The position numbers were made by a program, and so were the translations under genes. The notes beneath the pieces are model-generated. The model saw nothing but the letters and a program-made list of their open reading frames with translations, made no database searches and was not told where the DNA came from. A stretch of DNA of 36,690 bases from positions 1 through 36,690 of the forward strand of contig JAJZCR010000032.1 of NCBI GenBank assembly GCA_021851715.1, written 5' to 3'. The stretch comes from Planctomycetota bacterium. GTDB lineage: Bacteria; Planctomycetota; Phycisphaerae; WQYP01. Shown in pieces: positions 1 to 8,143 of the stretch. Each line of letters begins with the position of its first letter. Position 1 is the first letter of the stretch.

Positions 1-2
1 AT

Positions 3-272
3 ATTGAACGTGCGGTACGAGGTCCTTCAACCGATGGAGAACCAACACCGCTCAAGGCGGCACAGAATCCGGCACAGCAAGGGGCGGCAAACGGTGGAAC
101 AGGCAGGCAAACGGCACGGACCACTGAGGAGAAAACGCCGATTTTGCAGGGGATTTCCGATGTATGCACGCCTATGCATAACTCTCAACTGCGCCGGGCG
201 GGAGTCGAACCCGCAACCTTTGGCTTCGGAGGCCAACGCTCTATCCAATTGAGCTACCAGCGCGACAATTAA
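3..272 (+). CDS. Possible 3' end of an upstream gene (partial, doubtful)
   Basis: A frame open from base 3 reads 89 codons to a TAA at 270-272. Its first part is rich in Ala, Gln, Gly, Thr and Pro, as in a disordered protein tail. Its last third is only the antisense of the tRNA (it reads RRAGVEPATFGFGGQ), a translation often seen where tRNA genes are mistaken for coding sequence. A real upstream protein could end here, but nothing recognisable is encoded, and other frames of this stretch are also partly open. No function is assigned. Confidence 0.2.
   Translation: MERAVRGPSTDGEPTPLKAAQNPAQQGAANGGTGRQTARTTEEKTPILQGISDVCTPMHNSQLRRAGVEPATFGFGGQRSIQLSYQRDN
190..263 (-). tRNA. tRNA-Arg (anticodon CCG)
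   Basis: On the minus strand the sequence folds into a full cloverleaf. The acceptor stem GCGCTGG pairs with CCGGCGC, with one T-G wobble, and is followed by discriminator base A at position 190. The D-arm begins TAGCTC. The anticodon stem TTGGC/GCCAA closes the loop CTCCGAA, which puts CCG at positions 34-36, so it reads the Arg codon CGG. The T-arm is GCGGG-TTCGACT-CCCGC. The 3' CCA is not encoded (AGTT follows) and must be added after transcription. There is no clear T-rich terminator downstream. Confidence 0.97.
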
Positions 273-288
273 CCCATATTAACAGAAG

Positions 289-359
289 TTACGAATTCCG
301 TCCAAATGTTGCGGCGGTGCCCCTTTTCATTTTATGGGTGGCGCGGTTAGAATTCGTAA
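289..359. promoter_or_regulatory. 10-bp inverted repeat and candidate promoter before the Gfo/Idh gene
   Basis: TTACGAATTC at 289-298 and GAATTCGTAA at 350-359 are perfect inverted copies separated by 51 bp. A TAGAAT at 348-353 could be a -10 box and lies inside the right arm; no good -35 accompanies it. AGGAG at 371-375 precedes the ATG at 388. The arrangement suggests an operator dyad with one half-site over the promoter. Each arm contains the palindrome GAATTC, so the two arms are also related as direct repeats. Confidence 0.35.
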
Positions 360-387
360 GCGTGTTTTTTAGGAGTAACCAGCAAGT

Positions 388-1539
388 ATGAAAACGCATC
401 GTGTGGGTATTATCATGAATGGCGTCACCGGCCGGATGGGGGCCAATCAGCACCTGGCCAGATCCATTGTGGCTATCATGAAGCAGGGCGGCATTAAAAT
501 TAATGATTCGGAAACCATCATGCCGGATCCTATTCTGGTGGGCCGAAATGCGGCCAAACTGGAACAACTGGCGGGGCAACATGGCTTAAAGGCTTGGACT
601 ACGGACTTACAAGCAGTTCTGAAAAATTCCGATTACAGTGTTTACTTTGATGCCCAAACCACTGATCGACGGTTCACGGCGGCCCAGCAGGCCATTGCCG
701 CCGGCAAGCATATTTATTGCGAAAAACCCGTAGCCACCAATTCGCGGGAGGCGGTGGAATTATTTCGCCTTGCGAATCGCAAGGGGGTTAAAAATGCTGT
801 GGTGCAGGATAAGCTTTTTTTGCCGGGAATGTTGAAGCTCAAGCAGTTGCTGGATACAGGTTTTTTCGGAAGAATTCTTTCCGTCAGAGGTGAATTTGGT
901 TATTGGGTTTTTGACGGCGAGGTCATCGCCGCGCAACGGCCGAGCTGGAACTACCGCAAGGAAGATGGCGGCGGCATTATTCTGGATATGCTTTGTCATT
1001 GGCGTTATCTCATTGATAATTTATTCGGGCCGGTCGCGGCGGTGTCCTGTCTTGGAGCAATGCATCTGCCGCAGCGCTTTAATGAAGCTGGTAAGGCCTA
1101 TAAGTGTACTGCGGATGATGCTGCGTATGCCACGTTCGAATTGGCCAACGGTGTGATTTGCCAGTTTAACAGTTCATGGACTGTGCGCGTACGGCGTGAT
1201 GATCTGCTGACTCTTCAGGTGGATGGCACTCAGGGGTCCGCGGTTGTCGGACTGCGCCATTGCGTCATTCAGCAGATGAACAGCACTCCCCGCGCAGTGT
1301 GGAATCCGGACATAGACAGTCCGTTGAATCATTTTAACAGTTGGTCGGACGTGCCGGCTCAGCAAGTGTTCGATAATGCCTTCAAATATCAGTGGGAGTT
1401 GTTTTTAAGACACGTGGTCCTGGATGAACCATTTCGGTGGAATTTGCTGGAAGGAGCCAAAGGCGTACAACTGGCGGAGGCAGGTTTGGAAAGCTGGCGC
1501 AAGCGGGCGTGGGTAAAGCTGCAGGCCATCAAAGCTTAG
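388..1539 (+). CDS. Gfo/Idh/MocA-family NAD(P)-dependent oxidoreductase
   Basis: A 383-residue cytoplasmic dehydrogenase-like protein. It opens with a Rossmann nucleotide-binding turn (GVTGRMGAN, about residues 12-20). The family EKP motif follows near residue 113 (IYCEKPVATN); its Lys normally takes part in catalysis. The C-terminal alpha/beta domain contains GGGIILDMLCHW, with a His at the position where this family usually has a substrate-binding or catalytic His. Family members oxidise or reduce sugars, inositols and related polyols with NAD(P). The substrate cannot be told from sequence. The ATG at 388 follows AGGAG with a 12-base gap. The next gene on the same strand is an FAH-family hydrolase, so a small carbon-catabolism pair is possible, but the 94-bp gap leaves this open. 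Confidence 0.88.
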   Translation: MKTHRVGIIMNGVTGRMGANQHLARSIVAIMKQGGIKINDSETIMPDPILVGRNAAKLEQLAGQHGLKAWTTDLQAVLKNSDYSVYFDAQTTDRRFTAAQQAIAAGKHIYCEKPVATNSREAVELFRLANRKGVKNAVVQDKLFLPGMLKLKQLLDTGFFGRILSVRGEFGYWVFDGEVIAAQRPSWNYRKEDGGGIILDMLCHWRYLIDNLFGPVAAVSCLGAMHLPQRFNEAGKAYKCTADDAAYATFELANGVICQFNSSWTVRVRRDDLLTLQVDGTQGSAVVGLRHCVIQQMNSTPRAVWNPDIDSPLNHFNSWSDVPAQQVFDNAFKYQWELFLRHVVLDEPFRWNLLEGAKGVQLAEAGLESWRKRAWVKLQAIKA

Positions 1540-1633
1540 CCGCCGGAAATGGTCTGTGATCTGTCCCACAGGCTTGGGTTATTGATGGGTAACTTATATA
1601 GTGCGGCCTGGATGCGCCGTCGGAGACCATGGC

Positions 1634-2449
1634 ATGAAAATCGTTCGATTCCTGGATTCCATCGGGCATACGCAGCAGGGCGTACTGGAAGCGGATGGGA
1701 CTGCCTTGCGGATAGAAGGCGACATGTGCGGCAACTATACCGTTACGCGGCAGAAAACGGCCATTAAAAAACTGCTGGCACCGATTGTGCCGCGAGCGAT
1801 TATTTGCGTCGGATTAAATTATCGCAGACATGCTGCGGAGACGGGGGCCAAAATCTCGGAGTTTCCGGTGGTGTTTTTCAAAAATCCTGGAGCATTGCAA
1901 AATCCGAATGATCCAGTGGAAATACCATGTCATCTGGCCAGCACGCAGGTGGATTTTGAGTGCGAACTGGCGGTGGTCATCGGCAAGCCGGCCAAAAATG
2001 TTCCCGCGGCTAAAGCCCTGGATTACGTGCTTGGTTACACCATTGCCAACGATGTTTCGGCCCGCGACTGGCAGAAGCAGTGGGGCGGGTCGCAATGGTG
2101 TCGAGGAAAAAGTTTTGACACGTTCTGTCCGCTGGGACCCGTTATTGTTACACCGCAGGATATTGCCAACCCCAACCACCTGGCGCTGAGAACCACGGTG
2201 AATGGCCGGGTCATGCAAAGTTCCAATACCGAAGACATGATTTTTTCAGTGGAAAAAATCATCGAATTCCTCAGCGGCTCGACCACACTTTTGGCGGGTA
2301 CGGTTATCCTCACCGGCACACCGGAAGGCGTGGGCATGGCCCGTAATCCGCCTGTGTGGCTGGCGGCTGGAGATCACATGGTGGCGGCCATTGAAGGTAT
2401 TGGAGAACTGGCCAATCCGGTGGTGAAAGAAGGGATGGGTGGCGGATGA
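1634..2449 (+). CDS. Fumarylacetoacetate hydrolase (FAH) family protein
   Basis: This 271-residue protein belongs to the FAH family, which includes acylpyruvases, oxaloacetate decarboxylases and 2-hydroxyhepta-2,4-diene-1,7-dioate isomerases. All use a divalent metal to act on beta-diketo acids. The metal ligands are visible: the E-x-E of [11 protein letters not shown] (near residue 115) and the Asp of [10 protein letters not shown] (near 145). [11 protein letters not shown] and the late [11 protein letters not shown] are also family signatures. A GTG at 1601 would add 11 residues, but GGAG at 1622-1625 sits eight bases before the ATG at 1634, so I choose the latter. The stop overlaps the next start (ATGA at 2446-2449), implying translational coupling to the small receiver-like protein. 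The exact substrate is unknown. Confidence 0.9.
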   Translation: MKIVRFLDSIGHTQQGVLEADGTALRIEGDMCGNYTVTRQKTAIKKLLAPIVPRAIICVGLNYRRHAAETGAKISEFPVVFFKNPGALQNPNDPVEIPCHLASTQVDFECELAVVIGKPAKNVPAAKALDYVLGYTIANDVSARDWQKQWGGSQWCRGKSFDTFCPLGPVIVTPQDIANPNHLALRTTVNGRVMQSSNTEDMIFSVEKIIEFLSGSTTLLAGTVILTGTPEGVGMARNPPVWLAAGDHMVAAIEGIGELANPVVKEGMGGG

Positions 2450-2805
2450 TTGCCGCTCTGGTGACGGATATGATATTTCGCTCCCGGATTACGGCAACGG
2501 CCGGGGCTGCTCAGGTTACCGTGCGAGTCGTTGGTCAGTTGGAGGGGCTGGCCGGGCTGTTGGCGCAAGAAGACCTGACGCTGCTGATTGTAGATATGGA
2601 GAGGCCCGATGCGCAGGCGGCTATTCGCCTGGCGGCGGATGCGGTGCCCCGGCCACGCATTGTGGCGTATTTTCCGCATATTCAAACCGAGCTTTCCCAG
2701 GTGGCCAGAGAGGCCGGTGCGGATACGGTGCTGCCGCGATCACTTTTTGTCCAGCGGTTGCCGGAATTATTGACGCCTCCCGGCCATGAGTCCGTCCTGA
2801 AATAA
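2446..2805 (+). CDS. Small degenerate receiver-like (REC) protein
   Basis: This 119-residue protein has no close family that I recognise, but its layout resembles a response-regulator receiver domain. A hydrophobic strand ends in an Asp at the phospho-acceptor place ([11 protein letters not shown], Asp near residue 50). It is followed by [11 protein letters not shown] at the position of beta-4, and by [13 protein letters not shown], which matches the usual Ala-Gly-Ala-Asp...Lys-Pro region. The N-terminal acidic pair is largely missing, the Thr/Ser switch is replaced and the conserved Lys is Arg. It therefore probably does not phosphorylate normally. It has no output domain. It overlaps the FAH gene by four bases (ATGA). 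The call rests on pattern only. Confidence 0.6.
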   Translation: MIAALVTDMIFRSRITATAGAAQVTVRVVGQLEGLAGLLAQEDLTLLIVDMERPDAQAAIRLAADAVPRPRIVAYFPHIQTELSQVAREAGADTVLPRSLFVQRLPELLTPPGHESVLK

Positions 2806-2820
2806 CGAGAAACAAACGCC

Positions 2821-2931
2821 ATGCTTCACCGGGACTCTCTGCGGCATATTTTGGAGTATTTGGCTTCGCCGATGGTGGCGGTGCGGTTGCCAACGACCAG
2901 CGAGCCAGCCGTCGTGGGAGAGCACCCATGA
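2821..2931 (+). CDS. Possible 36-residue ORF overlapping tsaD
   Basis: An ATG at 2821 starts a 36-residue reading frame that ends in TGA at 2929-2931, overlapping the tsaD ATG (2928) as ATGA. It opens MLHRDSLRHILEYLASP. It fills nearly the whole gap between the receiver-like gene and tsaD, and it could act as a leader that couples tsaD translation. There is no good ribosome binding site (only AACGAGAAAC upstream) and no recognisable family, so it may be chance. Confidence 0.3.
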   Translation: MLHRDSLRHILEYLASPMVAVRLPTTSEPAVVGEHP

Positions 2932-3968
2932 GCCTGACCTTGGGCCTGGAGACGACCTGCGATGAAACCTCGGCGGCGGTGGTGGCCGATGGTGTGCGGG
3001 TTTGCTCGACGGTGGTGCGATCACAGATTGATTTGCATGCGAAATTTGGGGGTGTGGTGCCGGAAATTGCGGCGCGGGCCCATTTGGAAATACTCAACGC
3101 TGTGATCGCCCGGGCCATGGAAGAGGCGGGTGTTACAGCGGAACAACTCAATGGGGTGGGGGTGGCCAATTGTCCGGGGTTGATTGGCTGCCTGCTCGTG
3201 GGAGTGGCCGCGGCCAAGGCCCTGGCGTTTGCGTGGGAGAAACCGCTGGTGGGGGTGAATCATGTTCACGCCCATCTTTACGCGACAAGGTTACAGCAGG
3301 GCACGGAGATTGACGTGCGGCCGCCGGCGGAGTTGTGGCCCGCACTGGGCCTGGTTATTTCCGGTGGTCATACGTCCATGTATTGGATGGACGGATTCAC
3401 GCAAGTCCGGCGTATCGGATCCACCATTGATGATGCCGTGGGTGAAGCGTTTGATAAGGTCGCGCAGATTTTACAACTGGGGTATCCCGGCGGGCCGCTG
3501 GTGGAACAATTGGCCCGCTCCGGTGATCCGGGAGCAATTCAATTTCCAACGAGTTTGCTGGGCCGGGAATCACTGGATTTTTCCTTCAGCGGACTCAAAA
3601 CCGCGGTGCTGTATTACGTTAACGGCAGTAAAGGCATACAGCGTGATGCGTCAGCGCTAAGCCGGCAGGAACTCGCGGATGTGGCGGCGTCCTTTGAACG
3701 GGCGGCCGCCGAGGTGCTGGCGGCCAAGTGCCGACGGGCGTTGGATCGCCAGCCCGCCAAATCGTTGCTGGTGGGCGGTGGTGTATCGGCCAATGGAACC
3801 ATTCGCACTAAATTGCTGGACTTAGGCCGGGAATTGGGGCTGCAGGTGTTTTTGCCGGCCCCGATATTCTGTACGGATAACGCGGCCATGATCGCCGGTT
3901 TGGCCGCACACGAACTGCAATCAGGCCATCAACATGGCCTGAACTTGCCTGTGCTGGCCACGGTATAG
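2928..3968 (+). CDS. tsaD: tRNA N6-adenosine threonylcarbamoyltransferase TsaD
   Basis: TsaD transfers the threonylcarbamoyl group from TC-AMP to A37 of tRNAs that read ANN codons, together with TsaB and TsaE in the cytoplasm. The 346 residues match the usual family length. GLETTCDETSAAVV opens the ASKHA-type ATPase fold. The metal-binding H-x-x-x-H is NHVHAHLYA (His112 and His116). SGGHTSMY, DDAVGEAFDKVAQ and the C-terminal GGGVSAN and FCTDNAAMIA motifs are all present. The ATG overlaps the stop of a possible 36-residue ORF; GGGAG at 2916-2920 serves as the ribosome binding site. tsaD converges on argS. Confidence 0.97.
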   Translation: MSLTLGLETTCDETSAAVVADGVRVCSTVVRSQIDLHAKFGGVVPEIAARAHLEILNAVIARAMEEAGVTAEQLNGVGVANCPGLIGCLLVGVAAAKALAFAWEKPLVGVNHVHAHLYATRLQQGTEIDVRPPAELWPALGLVISGGHTSMYWMDGFTQVRRIGSTIDDAVGEAFDKVAQILQLGYPGGPLVEQLARSGDPGAIQFPTSLLGRESLDFSFSGLKTAVLYYVNGSKGIQRDASALSRQELADVAASFERAAAEVLAAKCRRALDRQPAKSLLVGGGVSANGTIRTKLLDLGRELGLQVFLPAPIFCTDNAAMIAGLAAHELQSGHQHGLNLPVLATV

Positions 3969-4010
3969 CAGCGGCTGACAGGACACCAGGCATACTATTC
4001 AATGCGGTGA

Positions 4011-4037
4011 GCGTCCGAGTCGCGATGTTTTGGACGC
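4011..4037. terminator. Weak inverted repeat between converging tsaD and argS
   Basis: GCGTCC at 4011-4016 and GGACGC at 4032-4037 can pair across a 15-base loop that contains GATGTTTT. The repeat lies in the 86-bp gap where tsaD (+) and argS (-) converge, where a bidirectional terminator would be expected. The stem is short and no clean T-run follows on either strand. Confidence 0.25.
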
Positions 4038-4054
4038 AAGAAGCCCCGGGATGG

Positions 4055-6070
4055 TTACATCTCTTCCAGAACGCCAATGCCCAGTAGATCGTGCAAACCG
4101 ATGCCCAATATGGTTGCGGTCAGCTCGCAGAGTATCAGGCGGCTGGTGCGGAGATCAGCATCCGCGGCTTTGACCACCGGACAGGCCTCGTAAAACGCCG
4201 AGAATGCACTGCACAACGAATACAAATAGTTGCATAAGTGATGGGGCTTTAATTCCCGCTCCACCGACTCCACCGCTGCCGGAAATTGCAGCAGTTTGCG
4301 GGCCAGGGCCATTTCCTGGGGCGTTTCCAGCTTGATGTCTCCATGCGGGGTTAATTCTGCGGGCCGCAGATCGGCCTTGCGGAATATGCTGCGAATTCGA
4401 GTGTAACTGTATTGGAGATAGGGTCCGGTATTGCCTTCCAGAGCCAACATGCGCGGCCAGGAAAATGCGTAATCGGTGGTGCGATCCTGCTTAAGATCCG
4501 CGTATTTTACGGCCCCAATGCCCACCGCCCGCGAACCATCCGCCCGGTCCTGGGCGGAAAGGTCTGGATTTTTTTCCAGCATGACGGCGGATGCCCGGTC
4601 CAGGGCTTCCGCCAGCAGTTCGCGCAGCTTCACGGATTCTCCGGACCGGGTTTTGAACGGCTTGCCGTCTTCACCCAGAATGGATCCGAATGTAGCGTGA
4701 TCCAGCCGCACGGACTTATGGCTTTGCGGGTTGATGTCCCATCGGGCGGCTCGTACCGTGTCAAAGACCATGGCAAAATGCTGCGCCTGGCGGGCGTCGG
4801 TGACATAAATCACCCGATCGGCATGCCAGTCCTGATGCAGCGGAGTTTGATCCTCCGGCGCAGTTTTATTTTCAATGATCCGAAAATAGAGTGCCGCCAA
4901 ATCGGTGGTGGCATACAAATAAGCCCCATCGCCTTTTTGAATAATCAGCGGAAGAGGCGCTTTATCCTTGTCTACGTAGCCGGGCAGAAAGACACACGTC
5001 GCGCCCTGGGATTCAGCCACAAAAGCCCTGACTATCGGCGTGGTGCTGGAGGCCTCCATCGCCCGCTGCATGCCTTCCGCAGCAGCCAGTGCTCCCCGAG
5101 CTTCGTCGGCATCTCTCGGAGGCACGCCTGTGAAGTCGACCGGGCCGTGCGTGCGCAAGTCTGAATCAAACACCTCCGCAATACCCGTGGCCGGGCCGCC
5201 ACCGCCATAGCTCAAAGCATATTTTAATCGTTCTACCACCGAGGAAAGACGATCGCGGTAAAAACTCTCCCCACGTTCATCGGCATCGGTGAGTTGTACG
5301 CCCAACATGGCAAAAAGCTCACGCGAGTGCCGCCGGCTTTCATCCACAATCCAGTGCCAAAGCGCAGTGGCCTGGGGATCTTGATGTTGCAGGGCCACCA
5401 CCGCCTGTCGAGCCTGACGCGCGAACTCGATATCGGTTTTATCTCGCAAAGCCGCTTCTTTGTAGTAACCGTCAAGATCGGCGATCTGCGGTTTTGATGA
5501 GGTGGACTCATCTGCTTTGAGTTTGAGATCCTGGGCGTGGCGAATCAACATGCCGAATTGTGTGCCAAAATCCCCGACATGATTCTGGCGAACCACGGTA
5601 TGGCCGAGAAATTTGAGCGTTCGGCTGATGGCATCGCCCAAAATGGCGCTGCGTAAATGACCGACATGCATTTCCTTGGCGATATTCGGGCCGGCGTAAT
5701 CCACCACCACAGTCTGGGGCTGCGGGACCGGATCTACCCCGCCGCGGACCTTTTCCGCAGAATCACAAAAAAGCCTGGTCAGGCGATGGGCCACCCATTC
5801 CGGTTTGAGCCGCAGATTAATAAAACCCGGACCGGCAACGCGCGGCGGATCGCACAGGTCGGCAATATCAAGATGGGCTATTATTTTTTCCGCCACCACG
5901 CGTGGGGGCAAGCCCAGTTGTTTACCCAATGCCATGGCGGCATTGCACTGATAATCCGCAAACTTTTCGTCGCCCGGCTTTATCATGGGATCGTCGAAAG
6001 ATTCGGCTCCAAATGCCAGGCCCAGGGCCGTTGCAAATCGTTGCCGCAGAATGGAATCAATGGGAATCAA
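4055..6070 (-). CDS. argS: Arginyl-tRNA synthetase
   Basis: This class I synthetase charges tRNA-Arg with arginine. The protein has 671 residues, longer than the roughly 560-580 of many bacterial forms. An N-terminal add-on domain (GDEKFADYQCNAAMALGK) precedes the HIGH motif, here HVGH at residues 135-138 in AKEMHVGHLRSAIL. A KMSKS motif is not evident, as is common in ArgS. The C-terminal DALR anticodon domain begins near YLQYSYTRIRSI and ends GIGVLEEM. The start is TTG at 6070, supported by GGAGG at 6079-6083 with eight bases between; it overlaps the rsfS stop as TTGA. Much of the extra length lies in the catalytic half, around residues 285-345. A tRNA-Arg gene lies about 4 kb away. Confidence 0.96.
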   Translation of the reverse strand: MIPIDSILRQRFATALGLAFGAESFDDPMIKPGDEKFADYQCNAAMALGKQLGLPPRVVAEKIIAHLDIADLCDPPRVAGPGFINLRLKPEWVAHRLTRLFCDSAEKVRGGVDPVPQPQTVVVDYAGPNIAKEMHVGHLRSAILGDAISRTLKFLGHTVVRQNHVGDFGTQFGMLIRHAQDLKLKADESTSSKPQIADLDGYYKEAALRDKTDIEFARQARQAVVALQHQDPQATALWHWIVDESRRHSRELFAMLGVQLTDADERGESFYRDRLSSVVERLKYALSYGGGGPATGIAEVFDSDLRTHGPVDFTGVPPRDADEARGALAAAEGMQRAMEASSTTPIVRAFVAESQGATCVFLPGYVDKDKAPLPLIIQKGDGAYLYATTDLAALYFRIIENKTAPEDQTPLHQDWHADRVIYVTDARQAQHFAMVFDTVRAARWDINPQSHKSVRLDHATFGSILGEDGKPFKTRSGESVKLRELLAEALDRASAVMLEKNPDLSAQDRADGSRAVGIGAVKYADLKQDRTTDYAFSWPRMLALEGNTGPYLQYSYTRIRSIFRKADLRPAELTPHGDIKLETPQEMALARKLLQFPAAVESVERELKPHHLCNYLYSLCSAFSAFYEACPVVKAADADLRTSRLILCELTATILGIGLHDLLGIGVLEEM

Positions 6071-6972
6071 CGTGATTTCCTCCGCAAGGCCGGTTTTTTA
6101 TTCGCGGCAGAGCGCTTGGCCTTACGGGGTGGGGATGTTGTTTCTGGCCGGCTCACCGTGGCGGCTTTGGTGCGACTCTTCGGAGGTTTGCTGCTATCTG
6201 TTGAAACTCGGCGAGTTTTTCTGGCGACTGACTTTGCCGGGGGGACTTTGGCCCCGGCTTTGCCGACCGCCTTTTTTGACTTCGGTCCGGTTTGACGGGG
6301 TTTATTTTCGACTGGAGCTTTTTTCCGCGGCCTGGCCGCGACGGACCGCCGTTTTGTCAGCGGCTTGCGAGGCTCAGGAAGGTCGGCAGGGCTGGGAATT
6401 TCATCGACTTGAGCGATAACTTCGATGGCAGCTTCCTCCATGATCTCGCCAGTTTCGGAGGCTTTGGGCGCGTCAGCCTCCGGGGCCTGTGTGGCATTGG
6501 CCGGGGAGGTGGCTGCATTGGGGATAACTGCGGCATCGACACTTGCCGTGGGCATGGTCACAGCGGTCGGCCGGGTGTTAAGTTCGGTGACAGCCTGGTC
6601 GTGCGACTGAGCCAGGGCTTGCCAATCGATCCGTGGGCAGCCATCCCAGAGTGTTTCCAGATCATAAAAGGCTCTGCTGGATTCATTGAAGATGTGGGCT
6701 ACCACCCCGACAAAATCAAGTAAGATCCAATTAGCGGATTCATCTCCGCTACGGCGAAATGGCTTAAAGCCGCACTGCGCCCCATGGTCCCCAAGCTCAT
6801 CACCGACGGCCCGCATTTGCCGGTCGGAGGTACCAGTAGCCAGAACAAAAAATTCCGTTACCGGCGAGCGTCCGCGCATATCCAGCACGACCACATCGCG
6901 GCATCGGGTTTGCGACGCCATAACGGCCAAACTGACGGCCAAGTCCTGCGTACTCATCGACTGCGAATTCAT
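6067..6972 (-). CDS. rsfS: Ribosomal silencing factor RsfS with a long charged C-terminal tail
   Basis: RsfS binds ribosomal protein uL14 and blocks joining of the subunits when nutrients are short. The first ~118 of 301 residues are the RsfS/Iojap domain: VVVLDMRGRSPVTEFFVLATG, then SDRQMRAVGDEL, then the near-invariant NWILLDFVGVVAHIF and YDLETLW. Typical RsfS ends about there. Here ~180 further residues follow: first an Ala/Glu/Thr-rich acidic stretch, then a strongly basic Lys/Arg/Pro/Ala segment (for example RRSVAARPRKKAP) ending RRKSR, resembling histone H1-like or RNA-binding tails. A TTG at 6984 is possible, but GGAG at 6979-6982 positions the ATG at 6972 well. The gene overlaps argS by four bases (TTGA). 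Confidence 0.9.
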   Translation of the reverse strand: MNSQSMSTQDLAVSLAVMASQTRCRDVVVLDMRGRSPVTEFFVLATGTSDRQMRAVGDELGDHGAQCGFKPFRRSGDESANWILLDFVGVVAHIFNESSRAFYDLETLWDGCPRIDWQALAQSHDQAVTELNTRPTAVTMPTASVDAAVIPNAATSPANATQAPEADAPKASETGEIMEEAAIEVIAQVDEIPSPADLPEPRKPLTKRRSVAARPRKKAPVENKPRQTGPKSKKAVGKAGAKVPPAKSVARKTRRVSTDSSKPPKSRTKAATVSRPETTSPPRKAKRSAANKKPALRRKSR

Positions 6973-7092
6973 CCGTTGCTCCAATTTGTAAAATCATCGC
7001 GGCTCGGCGGGCAGTCGCCAAGCCACGCCGGCCTCGTCCAAGCGGACCACTGATAGTTTCGTCGAAAATAGCAAGGTAATCCAGCAAGGTTG

Positions 7093-7533
7093 TTACCATT
7101 GAGCGCTTCGTATTCGTTTAATGCGGCTGTGCATCTTTTTGGATTCAAGTCTGCGATGTTGGCTGCCGCGCGTGGGTCGTGTATTTCGTCGCTGGAGTGG
7201 CTCTACCTGGGCCGAAAGTACCAGTCCCCGCAATCGGTCTAGGCAAGCGGTGCGATTGGCCTCCTGTGTGCGCTGGCGTTCGCTGATGAGCAGAATATCG
7301 CCATTGGCGGTCAACCGTCGTCCAGCCAGCTTGGCTAATCGTCTGAGGGCCGTTTCAGATAAGCCATGAATAGCCCGCGCATTGACGCGAAGTTCTGTTT
7401 TGGTGTTAACTTTATTGACATTTTGTCCGCCCGGGCCGCTCGATCGGCAAAAAGCGAAGCGCAATTCAGATCGGTCGGTCCAGATTCCAGGAGCCAGTCT
7501 AATGCCGGGCAAATTGTTTTCATGGGCAGGCAT
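7093..7533 (-). CDS. arfB: Peptidyl-tRNA hydrolase ArfB-type ribosome rescue factor
   Basis: A 146-residue protein of the class I release-factor superfamily without a stop-codon recognition domain. The GGQ loop is plain: SSGPGGQNVNKVNTK near residues 32-46. The Gln coordinates hydrolysis of the ester bond of peptidyl-tRNA. The C-terminal tail is basic (RRLESKKMHSRIKRIR), as in ArfB/YaeJ, where it enters the empty mRNA channel of stalled ribosomes. The size matches ArfB (~140), not full RF1/RF2. It lies upstream of rsfS on the same strand with a 120-bp gap, forming a translation-related block with rsfS and argS. Confidence 0.92.
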   Translation of the reverse strand: MPAHENNLPGIRLAPGIWTDRSELRFAFCRSSGPGGQNVNKVNTKTELRVNARAIHGLSETALRRLAKLAGRRLTANGDILLISERQRTQEANRTACLDRLRGLVLSAQVEPLQRRNTRPTRGSQHRRLESKKMHSRIKRIRSAQW

Positions 7534-8143
7534 AATGTGATTATACCATAGAATAAATGTAATCGTTCACAGGCCTGAAGGAAGAAGCGAGGGGGTAGGC
7601 ATTCCGGCGAAGTGGTTGTTTACAGTCCGATTCAGGAATTCAAAGATGCTGCGTTGCTGCTGGCTGCATGTGGTAATGGCGGTCCAGATGCGCTCGCACC
7701 ATTACCCTCCGCGTTCACTGCGTGTGCCTTGTGTGACATGGCGATTTAAACACCACACGGCGGATGGCTTATCCCACCAAATTATTGGTTGGCTTAAGAT
7801 CTGGCGTGTTGATAAAGCGAAAATAGTAATCCCTGATTTGGCGACACCCTGGATCACCTTGGCCAACTGTTCCCGCGAGATCGGCGGCGCGCGGCTCCAA
7901 CACTTCATTTTTCAATTTCACGGCCACTATACGCTGTTGGTATGCCTATTCGGTACGTATATCCATGTCGTTTGGCCAATCCTGAAATTTTATTCCCAAC
8001 TTGTTCGTGGGACGTTATTTGCTTTGGGTCAGAGGGTGGGTAAACTTTGTCCATCTTCAGGCTCGTTGTTATCTTGGCAGGCCGGAAGGCCGCGAACGGC
8101 TACGTTTAACTTACATGAGAATCCCCACAATTTGAGACGATTT
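7534..8143. other. 610-bp intergenic stretch with no recognisable gene
   Basis: Upstream of the membrane protein, one plus frame stays open from 7616, but its translation is rich in Cys, His, Trp and Arg and matches nothing, as expected of non-coding sequence. A 68-residue minus frame at 7702-7908 also resembles no family. AT-richer patches occur near 7535-7560 and 7915-8035. I find no tRNA, mobile-element end or clear riboswitch. It may hold promoters for arfB (-) and for the membrane protein (+), or a decayed gene. Confidence 0.6.

Noticed and set aside
163..180. Inverted repeat TATGCA...TGCATA as a tRNA terminator
   Set aside because: The stem is six weak pairs and no T-run follows on the minus strand, so it is probably chance.
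4412..6419. Long plus-strand frames across argS and rsfS
   Set aside because: They are antisense shadows of genes with clear motifs on the minus strand.
7702..7908. 68-residue minus-strand frame as a gene remnant
   Set aside because: It matches no family that I recognise, has no ribosome binding site and lies in sequence without coding character.
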